DNA of 64,000 bases from CAWJMN01 sp963844055 (GTDB lineage: Bacteria; Planctomycetota; Planctomycetia; Pirellulales; Pirellulaceae). Positions 8,728 to 18,587 of the stretch are shown piece by piece. The notes below the pieces were generated by a model. The model was given only the letters and a program-made list of their open reading frames with translations. It was not told where the DNA came from and made no database searches. Made by a program: the position numbers and the translations under genes. Numbering within the stretch: the first letter of the stretch is position 1; each line of letters begins with the position of its first letter. Where the stretch lies: the NCBI GenBank assembly GCA_963844055.1, contig CAWJMN010000001.1, forward strand, positions 1,612,001 through 1,676,000, given 5' to 3'.

Positions 8728-11604
8728 TCACTCCAGCTCAACTTCGACATGGTGGGGCAGATGATCATCGTGCAATGGGATCATCATGCCCGGCACTTCA
8801 ATGCCGTCGATCGTGACTCGCTTCACGAGGGTACCAGGCTCGGGTTGCAAGATGGTGATGTGGTAGACCGTGTCTCGAAAGCGGTAGTGGATCTTGTAAG
8901 ACTTCCAATCGGCAGGAAGGCAAGGAGTGAAATGAAGCTGGTTGACTTCAAGTCGCAGGCCGAGTAGTGACTCCATGATGAGCCGGTACATCCAGCTGGC
9001 GGAGCCGGTGTACCAAGTCCAACCGCCACGCCCCGTATGGGGCGCAACGGCGTAGACGTCGGCTGCGACCACGTAGGGCTCGACTTTGTAGGTAGCGATC
9101 TCCCGCGGGGTTGAACTGTGGTTGATCGGATTGATCATGGAGAACAGTTCCCATGCGCGGCGATGATCACCCAGTTCGGCAAAGGCCATCACCGTCCAGA
9201 TTGCGGCATGCGTATATTGACCACCGTTTTCTCGGACGCCAGGGACGTAGCCTTTGATATAGCCGGGGTCGATATCCGATTTGTCGAACGGCGGATCAAA
9301 CAGCTGAATGAGCGAACTGTCTCTGCGGACCAAACGGCGATCGACGGCATCCATGGCCATACGAGAACGTTGTAGGTTGTGCGTGCCAGATAGCACCGAC
9401 CATGTTTGTGGAAGGGAGTCGATCTGACACTCCGAGTTGCTTGCAGCACCAAGGGGTTCGCCGTTGTCGAAGTACGCGCGGCGATACCATTCGCCGTCCC
9501 ATGCGTGCTTCTCAACATTTTCCCGCAGTCGTGCGGCCTCGGCATCGCACCGGTCAGCGAAAGTTACGTCTCCGCGTGAGCGAGCCAATTTGGTGAATTG
9601 CTGGAGGATTTCAATCAGGAAGAATGCGAGCCAAACACTTTCGCCTTGGCCTTTGTCTCCGACAAGGTTCATGCCATCGTTCCAGTCGCCGCAGCCGATC
9701 AGGGGTAGGCCGTGCGGGCCGAACGACAATCCACGCGTGATGGCCCGAACGCAATGCTCGTACAGGGTTCCTTTTTCTTCGGAAATCAGGGGTAGATCGT
9801 AATAAGCATCCTCTTCGGCGGTGACTTGGCGTCCCTCTAAGAATGGCACTGTTTCATCTAATACGCCGGTGTCACCTGTTCCGCGTACGTAACGGCACGT
9901 AATCAGCGGCAGCCAGAGGAAGTCATCAGTGAAGTGCGTGCGAACTCCTCGCCCTTGTGGCGGATGCCACCAGTGCTGAACATCGCCTTCGCAGAATTGA
10001 TGGGCCGCACAGCGCAATAGGTGTTCGCGTATAAGTCGCGGTTCCGCATGGAGGAGTGAGGCCACATCTTGCAGTTGGTCGCGAAATCCAAACGCTCCGC
10101 CGGACTGATAAAAGCCACTGCGCGCCCAGAAGCGGCAGGAAAGCGTCTGATACAGCAGCCAGCCGTTCGCCAAAATGTTTACGGTAGGGTCAGGGGTGTC
10201 AACGTTGACGGTTCCCAATGTCCGGTTCCAATAGCGCCAGACCTCTTCCAGGGCGCGGCGGGCATTTTCGGGGCCACGAAATCGCTGGACCAGTTGCCGT
10301 ACGTCGTCAATATCGCTTCCTAGCCCCATGGTGAACACGATTTCGCGTTCGCGACCATCGGCTAGATCGAAGGGAACCTGCAATGCCGCGCAAGGGTCAA
10401 ACCCAGCACCCACTTTGCCAGACAAGCGAATTCGAGACATGGCCGCCGGCTTGGCCGTGCTGCCGTTTCGGCCGAGAAACTCGGCGCGGTCACCGGTGAA
10501 ACTACGGTTGGCGTCCTGAACGTCGACAAACGCGATGCGGTCTGGGAACTCCATGCCATAGGGATTGCGAGCGAGCAGTGCGCCACATTTTGGATCGATT
10601 TCTGTCACCACATGCAGAAGTGACTTCGATCGCATTTCACCGAGCACCCATTCGCAGTACGAAGTGGCGGAAAGCCGCCGTGTTCGCCCTGAATGGTTCT
10701 TCACCTTTAGCACGGCATATTTGATCGGTGCATCGATTGCCACGTAGACCCAAAGTTCGGACGTAATTCCGTTTTCGGTGTATTCAAACACGCTGTAACC
10801 AAAGCCATGCCGACAAACATAAGGCATGTTGCCACGAGCGGGCTGGGGAGCCGGCGACCAATAGTGGCCGCTCTCTTCATCCCGCAGGTAGAATGCTTCG
10901 CCGCTCACGTCGCTGATTGGATCGTTGTACCAAGGAGTCAGTCGAAATTCGTGGGCATTCTCGCACCAGGTGTAGGCTCCGCCACTTTCAGATACAACGG
11001 TGCCAAAGTGCGGGTTGGCTAGTACATTCACCCACGGTGCAGGGGTTACCTGACCTGACTCTAGTCGGATGACATATTCATGGCCGTCGCGCGTAAAGCC
11101 TCCTAGGCCGTTATAGAATGCTAAGTCTCGCCCTGCCGGTTCCTTGTTGGGAGTGACGTCCAGGCGATGCAGTCGAATTGGCAGCAACTCGGGGACCTTC
11201 ACTTCTGGACGAACTCGACGTTCGACCTGTTCGGCCAGCGTTCCATCGGTATCGACGATGATGGCTCGCGCCACCGTTTGCAGTAGGATGCGATCTTCGT
11301 CCGACATCTGCTCGGCGCGGCGAACAAAGATTCCACCGGGGCGATCCAGCGTTTGCGCATCGCTGCCGGCCGAAATCAGGCCGATCACCATGTCTTGCAG
11401 CACTTGCCGATAGCCGGAAGGCCCTTCGTTCCAGATCACCAGATCGACCGCCAGTCCCTTGAGTCGCCAAAATGCATGAGCCTGGACCATTTGCCGGACA
11501 AGGTCGATTCGGTCTGCATCATTGATCTTCAAAATCACAATCGGTAGATCGCCAGAGATGCCATGTCCCCACAGGCCCGATTGGCCACGTCGATTCTTGG
11601 CCAA
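8728..11604 (-). CDS. ndvB: Cyclic beta-1,2-glucan synthase, piece 4 (C-terminal GH94 phosphorylase-like domain)
   Basis: Frame of 958 codons beginning AKNRRGQSGLWGHGISGDLPIV, a block typical of NdvB-type cyclic glucan synthases before the GH94 domain. The GH94 signature follows: the catalytic-Asp region GCGDWNDGMNLVG, then GYIKGYVPGVRENGGQYTHAA. In the known family this domain trims or sets the length of the beta-1,2-glucan chain. The natural join to piece 3 lies near 11595, where the minus strand lacks one base in GCGC-AGCGCC; restoring it gives ANASRRASAEILAKN. The apparent start at 11604 is therefore not real. The stop is at 8728. Confidence 0.88.
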   Translation of the reverse strand: MAKNRRGQSGLWGHGISGDLPIVILKINDADRIDLVRQMVQAHAFWRLKGLAVDLVIWNEGPSGYRQVLQDMVIGLISAGSDAQTLDRPGGIFVRRAEQMSDEDRILLQTVARAIIVDTDGTLAEQVERRVRPEVKVPELLPIRLHRLDVTPNKEPAGRDLAFYNGLGGFTRDGHEYVIRLESGQVTPAPWVNVLANPHFGTVVSESGGAYTWCENAHEFRLTPWYNDPISDVSGEAFYLRDEESGHYWSPAPQPARGNMPYVCRHGFGYSVFEYTENGITSELWVYVAIDAPIKYAVLKVKNHSGRTRRLSATSYCEWVLGEMRSKSLLHVVTEIDPKCGALLARNPYGMEFPDRIAFVDVQDANRSFTGDRAEFLGRNGSTAKPAAMSRIRLSGKVGAGFDPCAALQVPFDLADGREREIVFTMGLGSDIDDVRQLVQRFRGPENARRALEEVWRYWNRTLGTVNVDTPDPTVNILANGWLLYQTLSCRFWARSGFYQSGGAFGFRDQLQDVASLLHAEPRLIREHLLRCAAHQFCEGDVQHWWHPPQGRGVRTHFTDDFLWLPLITCRYVRGTGDTGVLDETVPFLEGRQVTAEEDAYYDLPLISEEKGTLYEHCVRAITRGLSFGPHGLPLIGCGDWNDGMNLVGDKGQGESVWLAFFLIEILQQFTKLARSRGDVTFADRCDAEAARLRENVEKHAWDGEWYRRAYFDNGEPLGAASNSECQIDSLPQTWSVLSGTHNLQRSRMAMDAVDRRLVRRDSSLIQLFDPPFDKSDIDPGYIKGYVPGVRENGGQYTHAAIWTVMAFAELGDHRRAWELFSMINPINHSSTPREIATYKVEPYVVAADVYAVAPHTGRGGWTWYTGSASWMYRLIMESLLGLRLEVNQLHFTPCLPADWKSYKIHYRFRDTVYHITILQPEPGTLVKRVTIDGIEVPGMMIPLHDDHLPHHVEVELE

Positions 11605-13472
11605 GATCTCGGCGCTGCGCGGCGCGATGCATTGGCGTAAACGACCGAGCTTGCGAGCCGTCCGTAAAGCTGGGCATCGGTCTCGCTGACGTTCAGTTGT
11701 CGCAATACCACTTGGCCATGGGTCCAGGCCATATCGAAAACTCGATCAGCCAAGTGACGATCATGATATTTGTCGATCAAGACCACGGCAGCTTCTCGAG
11801 TATCTGCCATGCCGGTCACCATATCGACAATGACGGTTTCGTCCGGCGCTAAAGTAACTCGGCGGCGTATTGCAACAATCGGATCAAGCACCGAACCGGC
11901 GCTATTGGACAATTTGGCGGCTAGGGTCATCGCTTCCGGGGCGGCCACAGATCGGCCCCGTCCGATGAACTTTAGACGATCGGTTTCAAAGGATGCTTCA
12001 CCCTCTGTGGTTCCCCGTACTGTCATCAGATGCAGCATCCAGGGTGGCTTTTCCTGGTGCGAACGAGGCCTGCGTGTGCAGACGATCGCTTGGCGTGCTT
12101 CGATGATTTCTGTTTGCACGAATAGGTTGGAAAAGGCGGGATGCGTGGCGTCGGCCGCTTGAGATGCTAAGACCACCTCGGCGTAGCTTGTGAATTCAAG
12201 AGTACGTGTCACCTTAGATCGATTTGTGATGCTGCTGCGGCGAATTTCGATGTCGTCTTCGGGTGATACTGCGATCTCCGTATGGATTTTGATGTCATGG
12301 TCGCGACGCCGGAACTCCGCCCGGGCTTGCGAAAAGATCGCCTCGTACTTTTTGGTAGGTTTCAGCGTCGGCTGATGCGCAGTTGACCAGACTTCCCCAC
12401 TAATTACATCCCGCAGGTAGCAGAAGGTTCCCGTGTTATCACGCGTGGTGTCTTCTCTCCAGCGTGTTACGGCAATGCCCTTCCACTGGCTATAACCACT
12501 GCCAGCATTGGTGACCATCACGTGATATCGGCCATTGGAAAGTAGGTGTACCTCGGGGAGCGGCGTGTGGGGTGTAGTAAACACACGGATCAAGGCTTCG
12601 CGTTCTCCATTCGATTTCTGCACGCCCGTTACTTCGGTGGCGTGGGGGTAAAATGGCGTGGCCTTGGGAATCCGCTCTTGGAGTAAGAGCTCTGTCGCTT
12701 GGAACTGCGGGTCCGATTCAAAACGCTTCTGCATGGGGCGATCCAGCAGAGCGTAGGCTAAAGAAAGAAAACTCATCCCCTGATGATGCGCCATGTACGA
12801 CCGGACGACGGCGCTGGTTTGTCCCCGAGCCAGTCTGGCTGGGGTGAAATCGACCGCTTCGTAGAATCCGAATTTCCCCGAAAAGCCCATGCTGGCCATT
12901 AATTGCAGATTTGCGCACGCCTTTTCCGGCGCGATCATTAGCGCCATGGCAGTGGCATAGGGGGCGATCACTACGTCATCGGCCAATCCTCGCTTGAAGC
13001 CCAACCCTGGAACCCCGAACGCGCGATATTGATAGTTTAAATGTAGATCGGTGGTGTTATAGCCCGATTCCGAAACGCCCCATGGCACGCCCCTTTGACG
13101 ACCGTATTCAATCTGACGATCGATGACGGTCTTATAGGTTTGGTCGAGCAACGTGTTTTCATAGTTGGGCATCACCAGGAGTGGCATCAAGTATTCGAAC
13201 ATCGAGCCGCTCCAAGAGAGCAGCGTCTGTTGCCCATTGGAGGTGGTGAGCAGTCGGCCAAGTGCGAACCAGTGCTCTTGTCCCAGTTGTCCTTGTGCAA
13301 TGCCAACGAAGCTGGCAAGCCGAGCTTCGGAGGCGAGCAGATCATAAAAACTGGCATCCCGTCGATGTTCGCTGACGTTGTAGCCAATAGCTGAGCAGGC
13401 GTCTTGCCTTGTCGTATAGAAAGTCGTACTCGGCATCTGCAAGTTCTGTGCAGTGCTCAGCACGCTCGTCAA
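11535..13472 (-). CDS. ndvB: Cyclic beta-1,2-glucan synthase, piece 3 (glycoamylase-like and linker region)
   Basis: Real homology starts near 13390 with AIGYNVSEHRRDASFYDLLASEARLASF, a hallmark of NdvB-type proteins. It continues with PWGVSESGYN and GFYEAVDFTPARL, the glycoamylase-like (DUF3131) block, and MAHHQGMSFLSLAYAL. A beta-rich carbohydrate-binding stretch follows. The first 27 codons of the open frame (13472-13392) are out of frame with the conserved protein. The join to piece 2 lies on a GCTCAGC in the minus strand (13390-13396), where one extra base is present. The join to piece 4 is near 11595. Confidence 0.87.
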   Translation of the reverse strand: MTSVLSTAQNLQMPSTTFYTTRQDACSAIGYNVSEHRRDASFYDLLASEARLASFVGIAQGQLGQEHWFALGRLLTTSNGQQTLLSWSGSMFEYLMPLLVMPNYENTLLDQTYKTVIDRQIEYGRQRGVPWGVSESGYNTTDLHLNYQYRAFGVPGLGFKRGLADDVVIAPYATAMALMIAPEKACANLQLMASMGFSGKFGFYEAVDFTPARLARGQTSAVVRSYMAHHQGMSFLSLAYALLDRPMQKRFESDPQFQATELLLQERIPKATPFYPHATEVTGVQKSNGEREALIRVFTTPHTPLPEVHLLSNGRYHVMVTNAGSGYSQWKGIAVTRWREDTTRDNTGTFCYLRDVISGEVWSTAHQPTLKPTKKYEAIFSQARAEFRRRDHDIKIHTEIAVSPEDDIEIRRSSITNRSKVTRTLEFTSYAEVVLASQAADATHPAFSNLFVQTEIIEARQAIVCTRRPRSHQEKPPWMLHLMTVRGTTEGEASFETDRLKFIGRGRSVAAPEAMTLAAKLSNSAGSVLDPIVAIRRRVTLAPDETVIVDMVTGMADTREAAVVLIDKYHDRHLADRVFDMAWTHGQVVLRQLNVSETDAQLYGRLASSVVYANASRRAAPRSWPRIDVANRACGDMASLAIYRL

Positions 13473-13869
13473 TCAGCTGTATCCGTTCGTTCGCCCTGCG
13501 AATTGCGGTAGTGATGCAGGTTTGTAATAGAACAAGAGACTCTCGCGATAGTCCCTCTGGGGGCGTGGAAGAATCGGCTAGGCTGGCCTCAATCGCCTGT
13601 AGCAACTCCGATTCAAGTAATGCGAGATGGCGTAGAGATGTAGGCTCGTTTAATCGCCCCTGGAGTGAATTTATATCGCTTTGGCGTTCGCCGGCTGGAC
13701 TTGCAGAAGTGCCATTACCAGGGAGGGAGGTCGCTAATGGATCAGTGATCAAAAGCCAAGGAGCTAGAAAGTGTAATTCGTCTAAATGGACTTGGCATTG
13801 CTGATCAAGATCTGCCAGGGTTTCGACAAGCTCTAGCGAATCGCCGTTTGCCTCTTGCTTCATTTTCAC
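13342..13869 (-). CDS. ndvB: Cyclic beta-1,2-glucan synthase, piece 2 (middle linker)
   Basis: About 160 meaningful codons, starting two bases after the stop that ends piece 1. The sequence LDELHFLAPWLL, RRANERIQLIDERAEHCTELAD and FLYDKARRLL matches the segment between the glycosyltransferase and glycoamylase-like domains of the family. A missing base near 13875 (minus strand reads GCGCTTAGCG) explains the break from piece 1. An extra base at 13390-13396 explains the break to piece 3. An independent gene with its own GTG start is unlikely, because homology runs across both ends. Confidence 0.8.
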   Translation of the reverse strand: MKMKQEANGDSLELVETLADLDQQCQVHLDELHFLAPWLLITDPLATSLPGNGTSASPAGERQSDINSLQGRLNEPTSLRHLALLESELLQAIEASLADSSTPPEGLSRESLVLLQTCITTAIRRANERIQLIDERAEHCTELADAEYDFLYDKARRLLSYWLQRQRTSTGCQFL

Positions 13870-13871
13870 CG

Positions 13872-16800
13872 CTAAGCGCAGATCTCCCGGAGCGTGCTTT
13901 GCGCCGCCGTGAGTGTTGTCGGAGGGGGGCGGCTTAGGATGTGGAATACTTCTTCCACTTTGCCACGCAGAGCATTATCGCGATGAATGCTGTGCGCTTG
14001 TACTTCTAGCATTTGCCGAGTCGTTACCAGGGATTTCCACAGTCGCGTGGAGATTAGTGTCTGATCTGGCAGCTCCAACAGCCCGCGGCGAAGTGTCAGT
14101 AGATGTCCCGAAAGATTTCCGCTGTCGACCGAGGAAACGTATTTGGGAAACAAGGGTTGCAGTGACTGCGTGTCGTACCAGTTCAGAAAGTGGCCATGGA
14201 AGCGTTCCAAGAGGTCCATCGATGCGAACGTTTTGGAGGTTCGTTCTAGTAGCTCTCCAGCGGCGATGAAGCCGAAGTCAAACGCGGCCAGATTTGAAAG
14301 TAGTGACACACCAATGTTCGTCGGTGACGTGCGATGGGCAACAACGGCGGTGGGATATTCCTGAAAGTTGTCAGGGGGCAGCCAATGATCGTCCGGCCCC
14401 AAAAAGGTGTCGAAGAATCGCCACGTCTTCCTGGCGATCTGGTGCAGAAATAATGTTTGCGGCAGTGTTAGCTTGGAGACCTTGCGCCGGTCGGGCTGGC
14501 TGATTTTCCAGGCGATTCCGGGCGCAATTAGCCAAAGCGTCAGTATAGGAAGGGCGACCCACAAAGATTCGGGTCGCCATACGATTAGCGCCGCCGTGCC
14601 GGCAATCGCGATAGCCGACGAGATCCACATGGTGCGACAACTGCCACGCAGAGTATCGCCCCCATCGCGCTCGGCATCGCTGGCGGTCTTCCATTCCAGC
14701 ATCTTGGTGCGCGTAAATGCCATGCGCAGGATGGTGCGAAGAACCGCATCGAGACTAAAGCATGCTTCATAGGGCAGGAAAGCGATGGTTAGTGTAGCCT
14801 GCGCGATGCTGACACCAACCGCATTGGCGATTTGACGCAAGTGCGCTGCTACTGGCAAATCGACTTCCTTGCGAAACAGCGCAACGAGCGACATTCCCAT
14901 GGCGGGAATCATCACGATCCCCACGACAATCACCGTCCAGAGCCAGGGCATCGGCAAGAGAAGCCAGCTCAGCAATAGCAGCAGAGTTAGTGCGGCCGGG
15001 ACAACGCTGCGGCGCAGGTTGTCAAATATTTTCCAGCGGCCAAGCCAGCCGAGGGGATTACGCTCTGAACGACCATCGGCTTCACAGACCCACGGCAGTA
15101 GCCATCCCGCAATTTGCCAATCGCCGCGAATCCATCGATGCCGCCGACTAACATCCGTGTTATAGCGTGACGGAAAGCTTTCGTAGACGTGGACGTCGCT
15201 GACCAGGCCGGACCGCGCGTAACAGCCTTCGAGCAGATCGTGGCTGAGGATTTGGTTCTCGGGAAATCGTTGCTCCATCGTGGTGGCAAACGCATTGACG
15301 TCGTAAATCCCCTTGCCGATAAAGGAGCCCTCACGAAAGACATCCTGATAGACGTCCGAGATGGTCCTTGAATACGGATCGACCCCGGAATCGTCCGCGC
15401 AAAGTCGCACAAATAGCGAGGGCTGTCCTTTTTCTAAGCTGGTGGCAACGCCTGGCTGCAATATGCCGTATCCCTCGACAACGACTCGTCGTCGTTCATC
15501 CACTTGTGCTCGATTGAGAATATGGGCCATGGTGCCGACCAGTTGCTGAGCGGCATCGCGCGGTAACAGTGTGTCGGTATCCAAGGTTATGACGTATTTG
15601 GTCCCTTGGAGATTGGAGGTATCGCCGACAATTAATGAAAAGGCGTCGGTCGCGCCATGTAGCAGCAGCGAATTAAGGTCGCCAAGCTTTCCACGCTTCC
15701 GTTCATATCCCATCCAAGTATGTTCTTGCGCGTTCCAGCGACGCGGGCGATGGAATAGGAAGAAGATGTCACTTCGTTCGTCCTCGGCGACCTCATTCGC
15801 GTACTTTTCGTTTAGGGACTCGATACCGGCCCGCGTCAACTGCAACAGCGCTGCATCTTCTGGCGTCTCCTCCTGTGGCGCATCACGAAAGTCGGTTAGC
15901 AGGCAAAATCGTAGTTGTTTGTCGCGGTTGGCTAGGTAGCGAACCTCGAGCAGTTCTAAAAGCCGGGCCACGTTCCGTTCGCTAATCAGCATTGTGGGCA
16001 CAGTGACCAAGGTGCTGTACTCGGGCGGGATACCCTCGGAGAAATCCATGCGGGGTAAGCGATGAGGCCTGACCACGAGGGTTGCAATCCAGTTGACAAG
16101 GCCAATCCCCAGGTGTGTTGCCCCCATGAACAGAACGAGTGCGGCCAGCCACGCGAGGCCACCGCTAAGTCTTGTCGCCGCTAGCATTCCGGCCGTAACG
16201 GTTGCCGCGATCGCGAAAATCCCGCCGACATAAAAGAAGAGCGACAAGTTGCGGGTGATTTTTAAAACGGTGGCCGATAGCGCGCGGCGCGAGCCTACTG
16301 CGCGTTCGAGTTCCGGCAAACCTTTGTCAATCAAAAAGTAGCCTACGTGTGCCGTTCGATCCTGCGATTTGCCTTGGGTTTCCTGAAGCTGGGGCTCGGT
16401 TCGCTTGGCCAAGTTCTGACGCGCAAGATGCACAACCTGAGCGGCGACTTCGTGTTCGGAAAGTGTGGTCTTCTTGGCGATTGCTTCGACCACATGGCGA
16501 TATTCGTCGCGGGTATTGAAATCCATCCCACCATATGCACCGACGGGATCATCCAGTAGGGTCTGCTCAACGATGCTTAGCGACTCGACAAACTCCCGCC
16601 AATCGATAGCATCAAGCACACGCAAGCTATTAATGCTATTGCCGATCGAAACCTGATTTACGGTTTGTTGCTGGGCATCGACCTGAATCATCAGTTCGAT
16701 CGACTCTCCCTGTTCCGCCAGTCGCTGCTCAATCCAAGTTAGTGGCAAGACGAGTGCCGGGTTTTGGCCTTGCAAGCGTCGGGCCAGTTCGGCGACGAAG

Positions 16801-17537
16801 GCGCAGGATAGTTCGGGCTCCGATCTTGCCATGTCAGCCACAAGCAGGATCAAGGAAGTTGGCGATTTGTCGGCCGCTTCGATAAACAGGTCTGCCCATT
16901 CACCGGCCAAATTGCATGCAAGGGTTTTGGCGGCCACTCGCGCCGCACCTCTCCGTAGGTTCTCAAGGAGCGCCTGGCGCAGCATAATTGGAATCGCCCA
17001 CATTTCGCCAAGCTTCAAATGCCGACGTCGTTGATAAGCGGCTACAAAGCTGTGCAAACTTGGGGCATCGATACGGCCATCGACGTGCGATATTAGTTCC
17101 AGCGCCAGGTCGTACACACGCGGATAGCCTGCCGATGGCCCATTGAGCAGACGCGGCAGGCCGTGCGCGTATTGCCTCGGCAAGTGCCGCCTCGCCGTTC
17201 GAACTTGTTCTTCAATCAGATAGAAATTGTCAAGCAGCCATTCGCCAGCAGGTGAAATGCGGCGTTTGTTGTCAACTGCTTCGGTCACCAGTCGATACGC
17301 TTCTAGGAGCACTTTCTCATTAGATGCCAATCGGGCAAGCAATCGGTCCGCGCCATGGTTTACGTCAATTTGATGCCAATCTGCGAGTGCTTCGGCATGC
17401 TGTTCTAACTGCTCGACGCTGAACAGTTCTGAGCGAAGTGGAAGGTCGTCGCCAACTTCGCGAAACAGCCCATCGACGCCGACGCGTGCTTTTAGTCGTT
17501 CTAGTCCCTGAAGTATTGTCTTGCTGCTGATTTTCAA
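13872..17537 (-). CDS. ndvB: Cyclic beta-1,2-glucan synthase, piece 1 (GT84 glycosyltransferase)
   Basis: Frame of 1221 codons from a TTG at 17537, with AGGAAT about ten bases upstream. After a helical N-terminus come membrane helices (about 430-490), then the GT84 domain: TLVTVPTMLISERNVARLLE, YVITLDTDTLLPRDAA (a DxD-type sugar-nucleotide site), EGSFIGKGIYDVNAF, HDLLEGCYARSGL and RRHRWIRGDWQ. More helices follow (850-920, 965-1000). The family uses UDP-glucose at the inner membrane to build cyclic beta-1,2-glucan and export it to the periplasm. The nearby UDP-sugar pyrophosphorylase could supply substrate. The joined protein would be about 2,900 residues, the usual size. Confidence 0.9.
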   Translation of the reverse strand: MKISSKTILQGLERLKARVGVDGLFREVGDDLPLRSELFSVEQLEQHAEALADWHQIDVNHGADRLLARLASNEKVLLEAYRLVTEAVDNKRRISPAGEWLLDNFYLIEEQVRTARRHLPRQYAHGLPRLLNGPSAGYPRVYDLALELISHVDGRIDAPSLHSFVAAYQRRRHLKLGEMWAIPIMLRQALLENLRRGAARVAAKTLACNLAGEWADLFIEAADKSPTSLILLVADMARSEPELSCAFVAELARRLQGQNPALVLPLTWIEQRLAEQGESIELMIQVDAQQQTVNQVSIGNSINSLRVLDAIDWREFVESLSIVEQTLLDDPVGAYGGMDFNTRDEYRHVVEAIAKKTTLSEHEVAAQVVHLARQNLAKRTEPQLQETQGKSQDRTAHVGYFLIDKGLPELERAVGSRRALSATVLKITRNLSLFFYVGGIFAIAATVTAGMLAATRLSGGLAWLAALVLFMGATHLGIGLVNWIATLVVRPHRLPRMDFSEGIPPEYSTLVTVPTMLISERNVARLLELLEVRYLANRDKQLRFCLLTDFRDAPQEETPEDAALLQLTRAGIESLNEKYANEVAEDERSDIFFLFHRPRRWNAQEHTWMGYERKRGKLGDLNSLLLHGATDAFSLIVGDTSNLQGTKYVITLDTDTLLPRDAAQQLVGTMAHILNRAQVDERRRVVVEGYGILQPGVATSLEKGQPSLFVRLCADDSGVDPYSRTISDVYQDVFREGSFIGKGIYDVNAFATTMEQRFPENQILSHDLLEGCYARSGLVSDVHVYESFPSRYNTDVSRRHRWIRGDWQIAGWLLPWVCEADGRSERNPLGWLGRWKIFDNLRRSVVPAALTLLLLLSWLLLPMPWLWTVIVVGIVMIPAMGMSLVALFRKEVDLPVAAHLRQIANAVGVSIAQATLTIAFLPYEACFSLDAVLRTILRMAFTRTKMLEWKTASDAERDGGDTLRGSCRTMWISSAIAIAGTAALIVWRPESLWVALPILTLWLIAPGIAWKISQPDRRKVSKLTLPQTLFLHQIARKTWRFFDTFLGPDDHWLPPDNFQEYPTAVVAHRTSPTNIGVSLLSNLAAFDFGFIAAGELLERTSKTFASMDLLERFHGHFLNWYDTQSLQPLFPKYVSSVDSGNLSGHLLTLRRGLLELPDQTLISTRLWKSLVTTRQMLEVQAHSIHRDNALRGKVEEVFHILSRPPPTTLTAAQSTLREICA

Positions 17538-17651
17538 AGGTTACTATTCCTGTTACGTGGTGATACTCTGGCGTAAGGGCGATGCCAGCGTGTTTTGATT
17601 GGTTAGGAAGCGTGTCCTAAAGTGATTCTTGTGCGGCATTCAGTAATGGCG

Positions 17652-18527
17652 CTACTCTAAGGCTGGCGTTCCGGATAGAGAAAACACGATGACCTCTTCA
17701 CCTGTTACGGTGCTGATATCATGGTGCATGCTGGTTACCTTCTCGCCCACCACCTCATGGACGAGAGAGTTGAGCATGGGTCGGGCTATCTCTAGTAATT
17801 GATTGCGGGTTTTCTTTATCAGGTCACGCCCTTGATCGGGTAACGACGATTTGCTTAGCTGGCGTTCGGCAAGGGTCAAAACACCGAGAATGCGAACCAC
17901 GAGCATGTCTTTGACAAGGTGGGCTCGAAGCTGTTCGGCCCGCCAGCCCAGATATTCCTCTTGAAAGCTTTGAACGCCGTCACAGATGGCTGCTTCACAT
18001 TCCGCTTGCGTCAGTCGTTTCGAAGGCCGTTCGCCCCGAATGCGTCGCGCATCTTCGATGGATAGTCGTTGTCTGTTGCCATTGGAGTCAGGCGGTACGA
18101 TCGTTTTGCCGATCGGCTTTGGAGGACGGGCAATGGGGACAATTTTGTCTACCATCGCTTTGATTTCTGCCAGAGCTACTGGCTTGGTCAAAATCGAATT
18201 GCAGCCCGCTTTTATCGCGAGCGTCTTATGTCCTTCATCCTTTAATCCTGTAATTGCCACAATGGCAACATTGGTAAGAATCGAGTTTTGACGGAGTTTT
18301 ACAACAAGCTCGCATCCATTCATTCCTGGCATTAGTAGATCGACGAGGATCAAGTCAGGTCGAAAAGCTGCTGCTACATCGAGTGCCTGTGTTCCGCCAT
18401 ACGTCACGTGGATTTGATGGCCGAGTGCCTCCATCACCAGACCTAATGCATCTGCGCCGTCGCGGTTGTCATCTACAATTAGCACTCGCAGGGTCTTTTT
18501 GGTATTTGGCATAATGTGGTTCTGCAT
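17652..18527 (-). CDS. Response regulator receiver fused to an MpsC/DUF2294 domain
   Basis: About 291 residues from an ATG at 18527; a GTG at 18557 and an ATG at 18512 are alternatives. Residues about 12-130 are a complete receiver: LIVDDNRDGADAL, phosphoacceptor Asp in LILVDLLMPGMNG, a Thr in IVAITG, and Lys in LTKPV. After a linker, residues about 175-285 match DUF2294 (MpsC family): EAAICDGVQSFQEEYLGW, VRILGVLTLAERQL, TSMHHDISTVTGEEVIVFSL. MpsC is known from the MpsABC sodium/bicarbonate system, but the domain's own biochemistry is unclear. The gene lies 60 bases after the hybrid kinase on the same strand, so the kinase is its probable phosphodonor. Confidence 0.85.
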   Translation of the reverse strand: MQNHIMPNTKKTLRVLIVDDNRDGADALGLVMEALGHQIHVTYGGTQALDVAAAFRPDLILVDLLMPGMNGCELVVKLRQNSILTNVAIVAITGLKDEGHKTLAIKAGCNSILTKPVALAEIKAMVDKIVPIARPPKPIGKTIVPPDSNGNRQRLSIEDARRIRGERPSKRLTQAECEAAICDGVQSFQEEYLGWRAEQLRAHLVKDMLVVRILGVLTLAERQLSKSSLPDQGRDLIKKTRNQLLEIARPMLNSLVHEVVGEKVTSMHHDISTVTGEEVIVFSLSGTPALE

Positions 18528-18587
18528 GGTTCGGGTTCCGCGTATATGGCTTATCACTCCGCGCGAGGCGTTGGGTCCTGCAAGGCG

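Noticed and set aside
13342..13869. Separate gene between the glucan synthase pieces
   Set aside because: Family homology runs across both ends, so it is an internal segment in a shifted frame.
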